This document shows, one piece after another, positions 11,163 through 23,134 of a DNA stretch of 64,000 bases; the first letter of the stretch is position 1, and every line of letters begins with the position of its first letter. The notes under the pieces were generated by a model. It was not told the DNA's origin and made no database searches. It worked only from the letters and a program-made list of their open reading frames with translations. The DNA is from Leuctra nigra (Eukaryota; Arthropoda; Insecta; Plecoptera; Leuctridae). The stretch is from assembly GCA_934045905.1 (NCBI GenBank), contig OW203762.1:5890001-5954000 (forward strand), written 5' to 3'. The translations under genes and the position numbers were made by a program.

Positions 11163-11345
11163 AGATGGGATGCATGTAGTTGCCCTGAGCCTTGAACACG
11201 GCGGCGTACAAGGTGTGGGCGAGTTCGCAGTCCTGCTCGACCATCTCCTTCAGCGTCGATTCGCAGATTGCAGTTCGGAGGTACTCGTCCGACGCCACCG
11301 CACCCAGCGTCCAGTCCTTGCAGTTCGGCATATAAAATCTGTTTT
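11163..11345 (-). CDS. Host gene exon 6 (last visible)
   Basis: The acceptor TTTTTCCAG precedes the exon, and the donor GTAAGT follows directly (CATCT|GTAAGT). The exon completes a GAA codon begun in exon 5 and encodes ENRFYMPNCKDWTLGAVASD, then a helix-rich stretch ending near GNYMHPI. If the donor were ignored the frame would stop two codons later (CK, stop). The consensus donor makes an intron and at least one further exon, to the left of the window or unrecognised in 1-11 kb, more likely. The composition suggests paired amphipathic helices like a TPR/PPR-type repeat. Confidence 0.8.
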
Positions 11346-12531
11346 CTGGAAAAAGTAGGAGCAATTTTATTTCTTTATATTATTATTTTATATTGTTTAT
11401 TTAATTTTAACATTGTTTAAGGCGATTCGACCGCAAAAAGATAGTTCATATTTTGTTATAGGGAGTTGGTAACACACGATATCAAGTGAAAATAGTCAAT
11501 TTTTTGGGCCACAAAAAAATCCGGGACATTTTCAAATGTGTAAAATGCATGTTACTGGGGCAGAAGAATAGACAACCATTCGTTTGAATGAGCTGAAACT
11601 TGGAGAGATTATCCATAATATATGTAGTTATGTATGGGCTGCCTCCGTTTTCCATTTTTGTTTCAATTTTAACAAAAATAAATAAATTTGCGTACCCAAT
11701 TTTGCATTAAAATATTGTGATTTATAATAGTCTACAATCAAAGAAAGAATGAATATCGAGAGGGCAGCCGGTACTTCCGCCTGTTCTTTGTGAACAAAAT
11801 GAGCCCTTGTGGAAGTCTGTATTGTGAATGGTAGGGCTTAAATCGTGACAAAAACAAATGTTTTTTTTTTCAAAAATAAAGTCAACATTTTACGGTACAA
11901 CAATAATGTGTTAAAAAAGATACAGTGAGTTGTAGAATAACTTACTGAATGAGAAAAATGCCCTCCCGACTCTTTGAGTGCAGTAGTTTCGCCAAAAAAG
12001 TGATTTATATTTTTAGTCACGTGGTATCGCTTGAATCGCGTTAACAATTTTTTTTAATGTCATTATATGCAAATTCTGTCAAATGGTTCAAATAACAGGT
12101 TAAAGAAGAATCTAAAATATGTAATACACAGTTTATCAAATTCAACGCTGATGTCAAATAGGGATCTTACTCATCTTGCGTTGTTCAGTTCACCAAGAAC
12201 TGATAAGGTTTCAGAAGTTCAAATGTATTTTAGTTTTTGTCTTTGCTTGAAGCAAAATAATTCAAACAAAGTGACTTTCCAAATGTCAGTCTGGTACTCA
12301 TGTCTTTAGCTGATAATTGATTTCACGATGATGGGACATGTCTAGGGAATATTACGATGAAGGTGTTATTTGACCACATTGTACTATGTAACATTTACTA
12401 CTGCGGGAGGCCACAATATGTACCTAATTCTGCCCTGGTACTTCAACCTGACACTCTCTCAAATATGAAAATAATATTAAGAAGAAATCACTACACAGCA
12501 GAAACAGAATAAGAATGCATGAAATAGTTAC
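11346..12531 (-). other. Intron between exons 5 and 6
   Basis: 1,186 bp of AT-rich intron with GT/AG ends. No mobile element with defined ends is seen. Confidence 0.7.
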
Positions 12532-12640
12532 CTTGTACGATCTTGACCACTTCCGGATAACTCTTCATTGAGAGATATGTTTGTGCGCAGACCAACTGCT
12601 GATATGACATGCTGATTTGAATCTCTGGGATTAGGAAGAA
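12532..12640 (-). CDS. Host gene exon 5
   Basis: A 109-bp exon with acceptor TTCCTCAACAG and donor CAAG|GTAACT. It encodes FFLIPEIQISMSYQQLVCAQ followed by TYLSMKSYPEVVKIVQ and one base of the next codon. The alternation of hydrophobic residues and the SYPEVVKIV turn look like one helix-turn-helix repeat. The phase agrees with both neighbours. Confidence 0.8.
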
Positions 12641-12744
12641 CTGTTGAGGAAGAACAATGAATTAGACTTCAAACAAACCAAAGTAAGTTCACTGAATAAC
12701 ATATGTGTCAAGCGAACAAAGACATACTAAGAGCAAACTGGCTT

Positions 12745-12803
12745 AAGTGGTACGTCACGGACTTGAAATCCTGGGTTCATTTCCAGCACCCGTCCACTAG
12801 AAT
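12745..12803 (+). repeat. tRNA-derived (SINE-like) fragment
   Basis: TGGCTTAAGTGG resembles a pol III A box, and GGGTTCATTTCC about 40 bases later resembles a B box. No full cloverleaf with paired acceptor stem could be drawn, so a SINE head or tRNA relic is more likely than a tRNA gene. Confidence 0.4.
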
Positions 12804-12944
12804 GTTGTCCAAATTTTGAATATCAGAGAGGAATTTGGACCGTATGTCATTTGGAACAAAATGTCTGCATTTTGAAATTTTATTTAAAATTGACTAATCA
12901 TTTTAATATTTGATATTTCATGAATGTTCAACACGTGAGCTGGG

Positions 12945-13039
12945 TGTTGAGAGATTGAGACTGGGGGGGTTCGGCCACATGAAGAGAATGGGCACCGACA
13001 GAGTGTCATTGAGTCGGTGACGTTGGGAGCTCGGAGTAA
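12945..13039 (+). pseudogene. RTE-like LINE ORF2 fragment, left of satellite
   Basis: In one frame this reads ERLRLGGFGHMKRMGTDRVS, matching the LRWYGHMKRMGKERIP segment of the better preserved LINE at 37248-39059. The frame stops just before the satellite. It is the upstream remnant of the LINE copy that the 38-bp array grew in. Confidence 0.75.
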
Positions 13040-16000
13040 GAGAGAGGTGGATTGGACTAATCAAGGAGCATGTGTTGGAGGGAGGTGGATTGGACTGATC
13101 AAGGAGCATGTGTTGGAGAGAGGTGGATTGGACTGATCAAGGAGCATGTGTTGGAGAGAGGTGGATTGGACTGATCAAGGAGCATGTGTTGGAGGGAGGT
13201 GGATTGGACTAATCAAGGAGCATGTGTTGGAGAGAGGTGGATTGGACTAATCAAGGAGCATGTGTTGGAGAGAGGTGGATTGGACTGATCAAGGAGCATG
13301 TGTTGGAGAGAGGTGGATTGGACTGATCAAGGAGCATGTGTTGGAGAGAGGTGGATTGGACTGATCAAGGAGCATGTGTTGGAGAGAGGTGGATTGGACT
13401 GATCAAGGAGCATGTGTTGGAGAGAGGTTGATTGGACTGATCAAGGAGCATGTGTTGGAGAGAGGTGGATTGGACTGATCAAGGAGCATGTGTTGGAGAG
13501 AGGTGGATTGGACTGATCAAGGAGCATGTGTTGGAGAGAGGTGGATTGGACTGATCAAGGAGCATGTGTTGGAGAGAGGTTGATTGGACTGATCAAGGAG
13601 CATGTGTTGGAGAGAGGTGGATTGGACTGATCAAGGAGCATGTGTTGGAGAGAGGTGGATTGGACTGATCAAGGAGCATGTGTTGGAGGGAGGTGGATTG
13701 GACTAATCAAGGAGCATGTGTTGGAGAGAGGTGGATTGGACTGATCAAGGAGCATGTGTTGGAGAGAGGTAGATTGGACTGATCAAGGAGCATGTGTTGC
13801 AGAGAGGTGGATTGGACTGATCAAGGAGCATGTGTTGGAGAGAGGTGGATTGGACTGATCAAGGAGCATGTGTTGGAGAGAGGTGGATTGGACTGATCAA
13901 GGAGCATGTGTTGCAGAGAGGTGGATTGGACTGATCAAGGAGCATGTGTTGGAGAGAGGTGGATTGGACTGATCAAGGAGCATGTGTTGGAGAGAGGTGG
14001 ATTGGACTGATCAAGGAGCATGTGTTGGAGAGAGGTGGATTGGACTGATCAAGGAGCATGTGTTGGAGAGAGGTGGATTGGACTGATCAAGGAGCATGTG
14101 TTGGAGAGAGGTGGATTGGACTGATCAAAGAGCATGTGTTGGAGAGAGGTGGATTGGACTGATCAAGGAGCATGTGTTGGAGAGAGGTGGATTGGACTGA
14201 TCAAGGAGCATGTGTTGGAGAGAGGTGGATTGGACTGATCAAGGAGCATGTGTTGGTGAGAGGTGGATTGGACTGATCAAGGAGCATGTGTTGGAGAGAG
14301 GTGGATTGGACTGATCAAGGAGCATGTGTTGGAGAGAGGTGGATTGGACTGATCATGGAGCATGTGTTGGAGAGAGGTTGATTGGACTGATCAAGGAGCA
14401 TGTGTTGGAGAGAGGTGGATTGGACTGATCAAGGAGCATGTGTTGGAGAGAGGTGGATTGGACTGATCAAGGAGCATGTGTTGGAGGGAGGTGGATTGGA
14501 CTAATCAAGGAGCATGTGTTGGAGAGAGGTGGATTGGACTGATCAAGGAGCATGTGTTGGAGAGAGGTGGATTGGACTGATCAAGGAGCATGTGTTGCAG
14601 AGAGGTGGATTGGACTGATCAAGGAGCATGTGTTGGAGAGAGGTGGATTGGACTGATCAAGGAGCATGTGTTGGAGAGAGGTGGATTGGACTGATCAAGG
14701 AGCATGTGTTGCAGAGAGGTGGATTGGACTGATCAAGGAGCATGTGTTGGAGAGAGGTGGATTGGACTGATCAAGGAGCATGTGTTGGAGAGAGGTGGAT
14801 TGGACTGATCAAGGAGCATGTGTTGGAGAGAGGTGGATTGGACTGATCAAGGAGCATGTGTTGGAGAGAGGTGGATTGGACTGATCAAGGAGCATGTGTT
14901 GGAGAGAGGTGGATTGGACTGATCAAGGAGCATGTGTTGGAGAGAGGTGGATTGGACTGATCAAGGAGCATGTGTTGGAGAGAGGTGGATTGGACTGATC
15001 AAGGAGCATGTGTTGGAGAGAGGTTGATTGGACTGATCAAGGAGCATGTGTTGGAGAGAGGTGGATTGGACTGATCAAGGAGCATGTGTTGGAGAGAGGT
15101 GGATTGGACTGATCAAGGAGCATGTGTTGGAGGGAGGTGGATTGGACTAATCAAGGAGCATGTGTTGGAGAGAGGTGGATTGGACTGATCAAGGAGCATG
15201 TGTTGGAGAGAGGTAGATTGGACTGATCAAGGAGCATGTGTTGCAGAGAGGTGGATTGGACTGATCAAGGAGCATGTGTTGGAGAGAGGTGGATTGGACT
15301 GATCAAGGAGCATGTGTTGGAGAGAGGTGGATTGGACTGATCAAGGAGCATGTGTTGCAGAGAGGTGGATTGGACTGATCAAGGAGCATGTGTTGGAGAG
15401 AGGTGGATTGGACTGATCAAGGAGCATGTGTTGGAGAGAGGTGGATTGGACTGATCAAGGAGCATGTGTTGGAGAGAGGTGGATTGGACTGATCAAGGAG
15501 CATGTGTTGGAGAGAGGTGGATTGGACTGATCAAGGAGCATGTGTTGGAGAGAGGTGGATTGGACTGATCAAGGAGCATGTGTTGGAGAGAGGTGGATTG
15601 GACTGATCAAGGAGCATGTGTTGGAGAGAGGTGGATTGGACTGATCAAGGAGCATGTGTTGGAGAGAGGTGGATTGGACTGATCAAGGAGCATGTGTTGG
15701 AGGGAGGTGGATTGGACTAATCAAGGAGCATGTGTTGGTGAGAGGTGGATTGGACTGATCAAGGAGCATGTGTTGGAGAGAGGTTGATTGGACTGATCAA
15801 GGAGCATGTGTTGGAGAGAGGTGGATTGGACTGATCATGGAGCATGTGTTGGAGAGAGGTGGATTGGACTGATCAAGGAGCATGTGTTGGAGAGAGGTGG
15901 ATTGGACTGATCAAGAAGCATGTGTTGGAGAGAGGTGGATTGGACTGATCAAGGAGCATGTGTTGGAGAGAGGTGGATTGGACTGATCAAGGAGCATGTG

Positions 16001-17816
16001 TTGGAGAGAGGTTGATTGGACTGATCAAGGAGCATGTGTTGGAGAGAGGTGGATTGGACTGATCAAGGAGCATGTGTTGGAGGGAGGTGGATTGGACTAA
16101 TCAAGGAGCATGTGTTGGAGGGAGGTGGATTGGACTAATCAAGGAGCATGTGTTGGAGAGAGGTGGATTGGACTGATCAAGGAGCATGTGTTGGAGAGAG
16201 GTTGATTGGACTGATCAAGGAGCATGTGTTGGAGAGAGGTGGATTGGACTGATCATGGAGCATGTGTTGGAGAGAGGTGGATTGGACTGATCAAGGAGCA
16301 TGTGTTGGAGAGAGGTGGATTGGACTGATCAAGAAGCATGTGTTGGAGAGAGGTTGATTGGACTGATCAAGGAGCATGTGTTGGAGAGAGGTGGATTGGA
16401 CTGATCAAGGAGCATGTGTTGGAGAGAGGTGGATTGGACTGATCAAGGAGCATGTGTTGGAGGGAGGTGGATTGGACTAATCAAGGAGCATGTGTTGGAG
16501 AGAGGTGGATTGGACTGATCAAGGAGCATGTGTTGGAGAGAGGTAGATTGGACTGATCAAGGAGCATGTGTTGCAGAGAGGTGGATTGGACTGATCAAGG
16601 AGCATGTGTTGGAGAGAGGTGGATTGGACTGATCAAGGAGCATGTGTTGGAGAGAGGTGGATTGGACTGATCAAGGAGCATGTGTTGCAGAGAGGTGGAT
16701 TGGACTGATCAAGGAGCATGTGTTGGAGAGAGGTGGATTGGACTGATCAAGGAGCATGTGTTGGAGAGAGGTGGATTGGACTGATCAAGGAGCATGTGTT
16801 GGAGAGAGGTGGATTGGACTGATCAAGGAGCATGTGTTGGAGAGAGGTGGATTGGACTGATCAAGGAGCATGTGTTGGAGAGAGGTGGATTGGACTGATC
16901 AAGGAGCATGTGTTGGAGAGAGGTGGATTGGACTGATCAAAGAGCATGTGTTGGAGAGAGGTGGATTGGACTGATCAAGGAGCATGTGTTGGAGAGAGGT
17001 GGATTGGACTGATCAAGGAGCATGTGTTGGAGAGAGGTGGATTGGACTGATCAAGGAGCATGTGTTGGAGAGAGGTGGATTGGACTGATCAAGGAGCATG
17101 TGTTGGAGAGAGGTGGATTGGACTGATCAAGGAGCATGTGTTGGAGAGAGGTGGATTGGACTGATCAAGGAGCATGTGTTGGAGGGAGGTGGATTGGACT
17201 AATCAAGGAGCATGTGTTGGTGAGAGGTGGATTGGACTGATCAAGGAGCATGTGTTGGAGAGAGGTTGATTGGACTGATCAAGGAGCATGTGTTGGAGAG
17301 AGGTGGATTGGACTGATCATGGAGCATGTGTTGGAGAGAGGTGGATTGGACTGATCAAGGAGCATGTGTTGGAGAGAGGTGGATTGGACTGATCAAGGAG
17401 CATGTGTTGGAGAGAGGTGGATTGGACTGATCAAGGAGCATGTGTTGGAGAGAGGTGGATTGGACTGATCAAGGAGCATGTGTTGGAGAGAGGTGGATTG
17501 GACTGATCAAGGAGCATGTGTTGGAGAGAGGTGGATTGGACTGATCAAGGAGCATGTGTTGGAGAGAGGTGGATTGGACTGATCAAGGAGCATGTGTTGG
17601 AGAGAGGTGGATTGGACAGATCAAGGAGCATGTGTTGGAGAGAGGTGGATTGGACTGATCAAGGAGCATGTGTTGGAGAGAGGTGGATTGGACTGATCAA
17701 GGAGCATGTGTTGGAGAGAGGTGGATTGGACTGATCAAGGAGCATGTGTTGGAGGGAGGTGGATTGGACTGATCAAGGAGCATGTGTTGGAGAGAGGTGG
17801 ATTGGACTGATCAAGT
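13040..17816 (+). repeat. 38-bp satellite, 126 units, inside a LINE
   Basis: The tandem unit is GAGCATGTGTTGGAGAGAGG plus TGGATTGGACTGATCAAG, 38 bp. The motif ATTGGACT lies at 13051 in the first unit and 17801 in the last, 4,750 bp or exactly 125 periods, so no net indel occurs across the array. Variants (GGGAGG with CTAATC, GGTTG, GGTAG, TTGCAG, ATCATGG) recur in groups, showing block duplications. The unit has one TGA per three repeats, so it is not a gene. A stretch at 17516-17971 is open only because CTGATC became CAGATC there. It lies in the 13.9-kb intron. Confidence 0.97.
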
Positions 17817-18165
17817 TGGAGAGAGGAGGAAGGTGGAGTGAGTTGGAGGCTGAGAGACAGTGGGAGGACAGAACAGGGTGGAAGGAATTTGTGGAACAAT
17901 TAGAAGTAGAAGAAGAGGAGGAAGATTCAGATTCAGATTTATTTCCTTTCACATTTAAAAAAATGCATTGACCCTTGAGAACTACAAAGTCCTTTTCCAG
18001 TAGGGTATTATTATAGGAAAGATGAGGGAAGATTATAGGGAAGAGGGGGAGAAAATGCCAGGTGTGGCCAGCAGGTTTCTATGAGTCCTGCGGCCCTAGC
18101 GTAGGTGGAAATACCCACCCCCTGACCCAGAGTGTTGGAAACTAGGCATGGATTATTACTATAGC
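17817..18165 (+). pseudogene. RTE-like LINE ORF2 C-terminus and 3' UTR, right of satellite
   Basis: The frame continues from the array as LERGGRWSELEAERQWEDRT, then GWKEFVEQLEVEEEEED. This aligns with the WWEDRERWRELVEREEAEEL end of the LINE at 37248-39059. Stop at about 17971. Further on, CCCACCCCCTGACCC at 18115-18130 matches the 3' UTR of that LINE (minus strand near 37210-37225), and a degenerate ATT tail follows. Together with 12945-13039 this shows that the satellite sits within one LINE copy. Confidence 0.8.
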
Positions 18166-18306
18166 TTATACACACTTTGGAAGGGTCCACGGTGAACAAT
18201 TTGAGAACCACTGGTGAAATGTACTCTCAAGAAATCATAAAATGGGAGGTATTTGAGTGTAATGTATTGGATACTGGTCGGGTTCTATGGCAATCAATCC
18301 TTGTTA

Positions 18307-19492
18307 TTGAGCGAGCGAAGCGAGCGTCTCCTTTTGGCTCTTTTGGCACGGAACTCTGTTTTTTTTGTCTGATTTTTTTCTGTTACGATATACAAGTCAC
18401 AGTTTTTCTTTGATCAAGCTGAAATTTTGCACACATGTACTGACCATTTCCGGGCGTTGCAGACCCAATTTTTTTTGGAAATCCCCTGATTGGTTCAAAT
18501 TAAAAAAAAATTATCTTTCGATTGGTTGATTCGATCAATTTGAAATTTTGACAAGTCATTACGACCAACATTGTCCCCAATGTTAAAAAATTTCAGCCAA
18601 ATCCTCCCATTGGTTAAAATTTAAAAAAATATTTCATGTGTTTATTGAAATTTAAACTAGAACCGTTTGACCGATCAACTTAAAACTTTGCATGGTACTT
18701 GGGACCGACATTATCTATATTTTTGACAATTTTCAGACTAATCTGTGTTGAAATCCAAAAGTTATTGACATTTAAGGGACATTTTGCGTGTTGGCTGTCA
18801 AATTTCTCGAATTTCATACTTCACGCCAACATTGAATCTTAGCCCAAGGTAGTTAGAGCAGAAACTTTCAAACGTTTATGAAACTGATATGAGTGTGTAA
18901 TAGATCGATCTAATATTGTGTTCACACGCTTAGGCATGAGTGGTCCCTGGTATATTTTTGAACAAGATCCTGTGTTTTTTGAAAATTAACAAGGAATCGT
19001 TCAATCATAAAGGTACAGATAGATATTATGGGTAATGGCGCTAAACAGCGAGGTTATCAGCGCCAGCCAAGTCATACAATTAAGGTGTTGTATTAAAATT
19101 TATTCATATCGCTAAGCGAAGTCATGGTGTCAAGTCATATTGGTTAAAATCAACTAGATATTACGCTAGTGCGAGTCAAATCAGTCTAATATAGTGAGTC
19201 AAGTCTAGATAAAATGTGAACTGGTATTACAGTGAAAACTGAGGTCGTATTGAGCCAGGTGCCGTTTTTATAAATACAGACCCTGGCTCGTCTAAAACTA
19301 AACTAACTAACTACTTTGCATGGTTATTGGGACCAATATTTTAGGAATGGTTGGAGATTTTCATACAAGTCTGTGACGAAATTCAAGAATTATTGGCTTT
19401 TAAAGGACATTTTTGATAGACAAAATTTCGGTTCGAGGTGTTGCGCGTATTCGTGCTCGCTCATCAACGCGTTACTCAGAGCGTTTTCCTAG
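18307..19492 (+). mobile_element. Helitron-like element, copy A2
   Basis: It starts TTGAGCGAGCGAAGCGAGCG and ends GCGTTTTCCTAG followed by T, as in A1. The flanking base on the left is A. The modules are in the same order as A1. It is interrupted at about 19014-19313 by a separate ~300-bp insert. Confidence 0.7.
19014..19313 (+). mobile_element. Insert with AACTAACTAAC tail inside A2
   Basis: Absent from A1, A3 and A4 at the same site. It ends in a short tandem tail of AACT units directly before the host sequence CTTTGCATGG. The tail suggests a truncated LINE or SINE 3' end. No coding segment is seen. Confidence 0.5.
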
Positions 19493-19943
19493 TGTATTAT
19501 CAATGAAATCAGAGCTAACCTATACTCCAGTCACTTTAGCTTTTGACCTCAAAGTAATTGCAACAAATTTTTTTTTTCGCTAATTATTATCGGGACCATG
19601 TATATATGTACCAAAACAAGTCTACCGATTTTCGAGCAGCCATTTTGTTTTTATTAGGGGTTGATTAAAAATCCATTAATTATTTTTAATGAACGTAATT
19701 GATACATTTTCATCAGATTACAATTTTTTTATTCATAAACAATGTGTTTTACATCACATAAAAAATAATCAAGACGATCAAAGTAACCCTTCTATGTACA
19801 ACAAAATTTGGGGTAATTTACCCCCAAAAATATTAAAATGGCCACAGGGGATAAACTAATTGACTTACAGACTTCGTTTTTTTACTGAAATGATCATTTG
19901 ACTGTAAGCTACAACATACTAAAAGTCTACTCACATAGATTAA

Positions 19944-21038
19944 CTAGGAAAACGCTCTATGTAACGCATTGATGAGCGAGCACGGACACGCGCAACACCT
20001 CGAACCGAAATTATGTCGATCGAAAATATCATTAAAAGCCAATAATTCTTGAAATTCGTCAGACTTGTAGGTATAAAAATCTCCAAATATTCCTAAAGTA
20101 TTAAGCCCCATTTACACTGCGCAATTTCTTGAACAACTTCTGTCACATTCCCATTTTTCATACAATTTTGTGTTTACACGACGCAACTTTCTGTCACAGA
20201 ACTTAAAACATGTTCTAATTTCCATTCAAGAAGTGTGACACAAAAGTATGGTACAGAAGTTGTACAAGAAATTGCACCGTGTAAATGGGGCTTTAGTCCC
20301 AATGACCATGCAAAAGTTGATCGATTGAACCTTTATAATTAAAATATTCCTGGTCAATATTCAAAAATCATAGTTACTAAAATATACCTGGGACCACTCA
20401 TATGATATAGGTGTGTGTACTTACACAATATTAGACCATCTGTTGAACGGTCATATCAGTTTCATACGTTTGAAAGTTTTTGCTCTAACTACCTTGGAAC
20501 TATAAAGAGTCGAAGTAGCCGTGATCAACATTTTCGAGAAATTTGACACCAACACGCAAAATGTCCGTAAAATGTCAATAACTTTTGGATTTAAACACAG
20601 ATTTGTCTGAAAATTGTCAAAAACACAGATAATGTTGGTCCCAATGACCATGCAAAGTTTTAAGTTGATCGGTCAAACGGTTCTAGTTTAAATTTCAAAA
20701 ATCACAGTAAAGATGGTTTTAAATTTTAACTAATGGGAGGATTTGGCTGAAACTTTGTATGATTGGGTAAAATGTTAGTGGTAATGACTTGTCAAAATTT
20801 CAAATTGATAAAACAAACCAATCGAAAGATAAATTTTTTTAAATTTGAACCAATCACGGGATCCCGTTCAAAAACGATCCCAGGGACCGCATAGAGTACG
20901 TTAGTATGTGTACAAAATTTCAGATTGATTGCTTGAGCGGTTTGACCTGGGGTGTGACCACAAAAAAAAAAAAAAAAAAAAAACACATAGAGAAAGTGCC
21001 ATAAGAGTACCGTGGTGACGCTCGCTACACTCGCTCAA
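19944..21038 (-). mobile_element. Helitron-like element, copy A3
   Basis: On the minus strand it runs from TTGAGCGAGTGTAGC (21038) to GCGTTTTCCTAG (19944). The uninterrupted repeat at 25795-25815 reads CTAATTAATC where the element splits CTAA from TTAATC, so no target bases were duplicated. The interior includes a 22-base A run at 20960-20981 and a nested MITE at 20104-20292. Confidence 0.72.
20104..20292. mobile_element. PIF/Harbinger-like MITE, 189 bp
   Basis: Inverted ends AGCCCCATTTACAC and GTGTAAATGGGGCT, with TTA on both sides (20101-20103, 20293-20295). The paralogous sequence at 46524-46532 reads AGTATTAGTCCC without the insert, which confirms the TTA duplication. It lies inside A3. 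Confidence 0.85.
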
Positions 21039-21062
21039 TTAGGACGACCGTAATTAATTTAA

Positions 21063-22202
21063 TTAAATAAAGGGCGACATTTCATTTCATCTTGTCATGT
21101 TTATAGATAATTGATAAGTGCAAATGTGCCAACGGTATTGTAATAATTAATAATAATTATTGGCTGTATTGCATATTAGTTCACATGAGATTTGTCTTAT
21201 GGTATCAACACAGCAGAGAGATATATATAGATATACACTACACTATAGCAGAGGTATTCTCACTCCACCAATGAACGTGAAGCCTTTTCGACATGAGAAA
21301 TATTGGGGTATCCCGGCATCGTTAGCGCATATATCAGCACTAGTGGTAAAAATATGAACAAACTGCTAAATTTACCCATTGAGCCGTCGTTGCATTTATA
21401 TGCTATGCACGATGTTCTTTTGTTTTATATCAGATATTTACAATTAAACTATAAAATGAACTATAAAACCATTAAATATCGTCAAATAACAGCTATTCTG
21501 CGTGCCAGCAGGCACATCAAGTGTAAACTATGAATTAGCGGTTGAGCCATCGTCAGAGATTGGTCATCAAGTAGTTCACTCTTCACGCTATAGACGTCGC
21601 TTAAATCACGGGGGCCTACCAGATTCCCCCAATCACAGGGTCTAAAAAGGCTTCACTGCGGTCAATGTTATCAGTATAGGAGTGAGACAACCGTCTCTAC
21701 TAGTATGAATGTAGTAATGATGTCCATGAATCTTGGTATCAACATTCTTTGAGCAGACTGTAATAGATATTTAATGTGTTGTGTTATGATGATGCATGAA
21801 ATTGTTTAGTTTATGGCTATTTTATTACTATTTCAAGTGTCAGCAAGCACTTAGTGTAAACAATTTGGGTCCAGTTACAGAGAGTGGGAGTGAGACGTGC
21901 AGGAATGTACCTTCTGTACAAAAAATATGGGACCTTCTTGGTGTATAAAACAGTAGTGATTTGTTTTTATATTTATTTGCAGCTAAACGGTTCAATTCAC
22001 AGAAAATTTTAAAGAGATAAAATGAAGAAAACACTCCTATTTATATGTAGCAGAGTTTCTTTTATTTCTATCTATTTTGGTTTTCCTACGTTCCCAATAG
22101 ACATTTTGCGTCCAGCTTATTCCTTATGGGACTAAAATTCTTTGCATACTTTCGATTAAAATCACGTTTTTCGATTTGCTGCTCTCACTATCACAACCGG
22201 AT
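21063..22202. other. Unassigned intron DNA
   Basis: No gene and no element with defined ends. Short frames here lack coding character. Confidence 0.4.
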
Positions 22203-22345
22203 TAATAATAATAATAATGTTATTTATTGAGCACATAAAATAGGTACATAATTGGTCTGTATTCAACAATCGAGTCGTTGATCTTCCATACATCCATCTC
22301 TTCTCTTCAGCTGCTTCACCTCTTCACCGTTTACCTACTTCTTCT
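22203..22345 (-). mobile_element. LINE 3' tail fragment
   Basis: On the minus strand the sequence ends in GTGCTCAATAAATAACATTA followed by an ATT tandem. This is the 3' signature of an RTE-type LINE, and the body is truncated within ~140 bp. Confidence 0.45.
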
Positions 22346-22839
22346 TAATTCATAATAGTCATTAAAATTGTGCTTCAATATCAGTGGTAATATTGGAAGA
22401 ACATCCAAGCATTTGCTTTTTAGCTGAGGGAAAACCACTGAAAAAACATTCTCAGCAGGATGTAATCTTGATTCTTGTCTTCCAATATCATTACTTCACG
22501 AATTCGGTGCCTTCTCATATGTCTTACAGATATTAATAGTTTGATGTGTAAGGTAAAATTTTAGTTTTTGACCGTTGCCCCCCTTTAATAAAAAAATTAA
22601 TAAAAATATTATTGCATATCTTTCAAAGAGCAAGTCAACAAGGTATATTTAAAGTTAATTTAGACTTCAAATCACTCAAACTTGAGATTAAAAGTCTGAT
22701 GATGAGTAGTTGTTGCTTAATTAGAAAACAATTAAAGTGTTAATTAATCAAAATTCTCAAACATCAATATACAGTTTCCCATCGATATGGATATCAAAAT
22801 ACAGCTTATTACAATGGGAATAAGCAAATTATGGGTTAA

Positions 22840-23134
22840 TTATACTCTTTTGCTATTTTTATAAATATTGTATCTTCTCATCTTCATTTGTTCTTTAGCT
22901 TTTGAATAAAAATCATTGAGTGTGGAGGCTGCCGTTTGTTTGAAAGTAAATACAGCCTGCTTGCCGTATATCTCTGTGACGACTAAAATATTGTCCCCAA
23001 AATGGTCTGTAATTTTGAATTTCATATGTACCTACTCTGGAGTATGGTTCATTGTCATCATTCAAAAAAGTCTTCATTACATAAAGCAAATGAGCAGTTG
23101 ATTTGATATAATTGCTGCCCTTCGTGGGATACAA
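22840..23134 (-). pseudogene. Decayed unknown ORF in the inverted-end element
   Basis: Two overlapping minus-strand frames (MYPTKGSNYIKSTAHLLYVM in one, KITDHFGDNILVVTEIYGKQ in the other) read as one protein with a frameshift near 23030. The segment FTFKQTAASTLNDFYSKAKE follows. The look is protein-like and may be a fragment of the element's own ORF. I do not recognise the family. Confidence 0.4.

Larger units (their letters stand above)
19530..21062. repeat. Dispersed repeat D, copy 1 (split by A3)
   Basis: 19530-19943 plus 21039-21062 match the reverse complement of 25775-26240, which is continuous. The shared order includes the AAGTGACTGGAGT region, CCATTTTG, CTTCGTTTTTTTACTG, ACTCACATAGATTAA and GTAATTAATTTAATT. 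It provides an empty site for A3. Confidence 0.7.

Noticed and set aside
13040..17816. CRISPR-like array
   Set aside because: Units are directly abutting with no spacers, and the context is an animal intron.
17516..17971. Open frames within the 38-bp satellite as a protein gene
   Set aside because: The unit is not a multiple of three and the consensus has a TGA every third unit. The frame is open only through one CAGATC variant and the LINE remnant.
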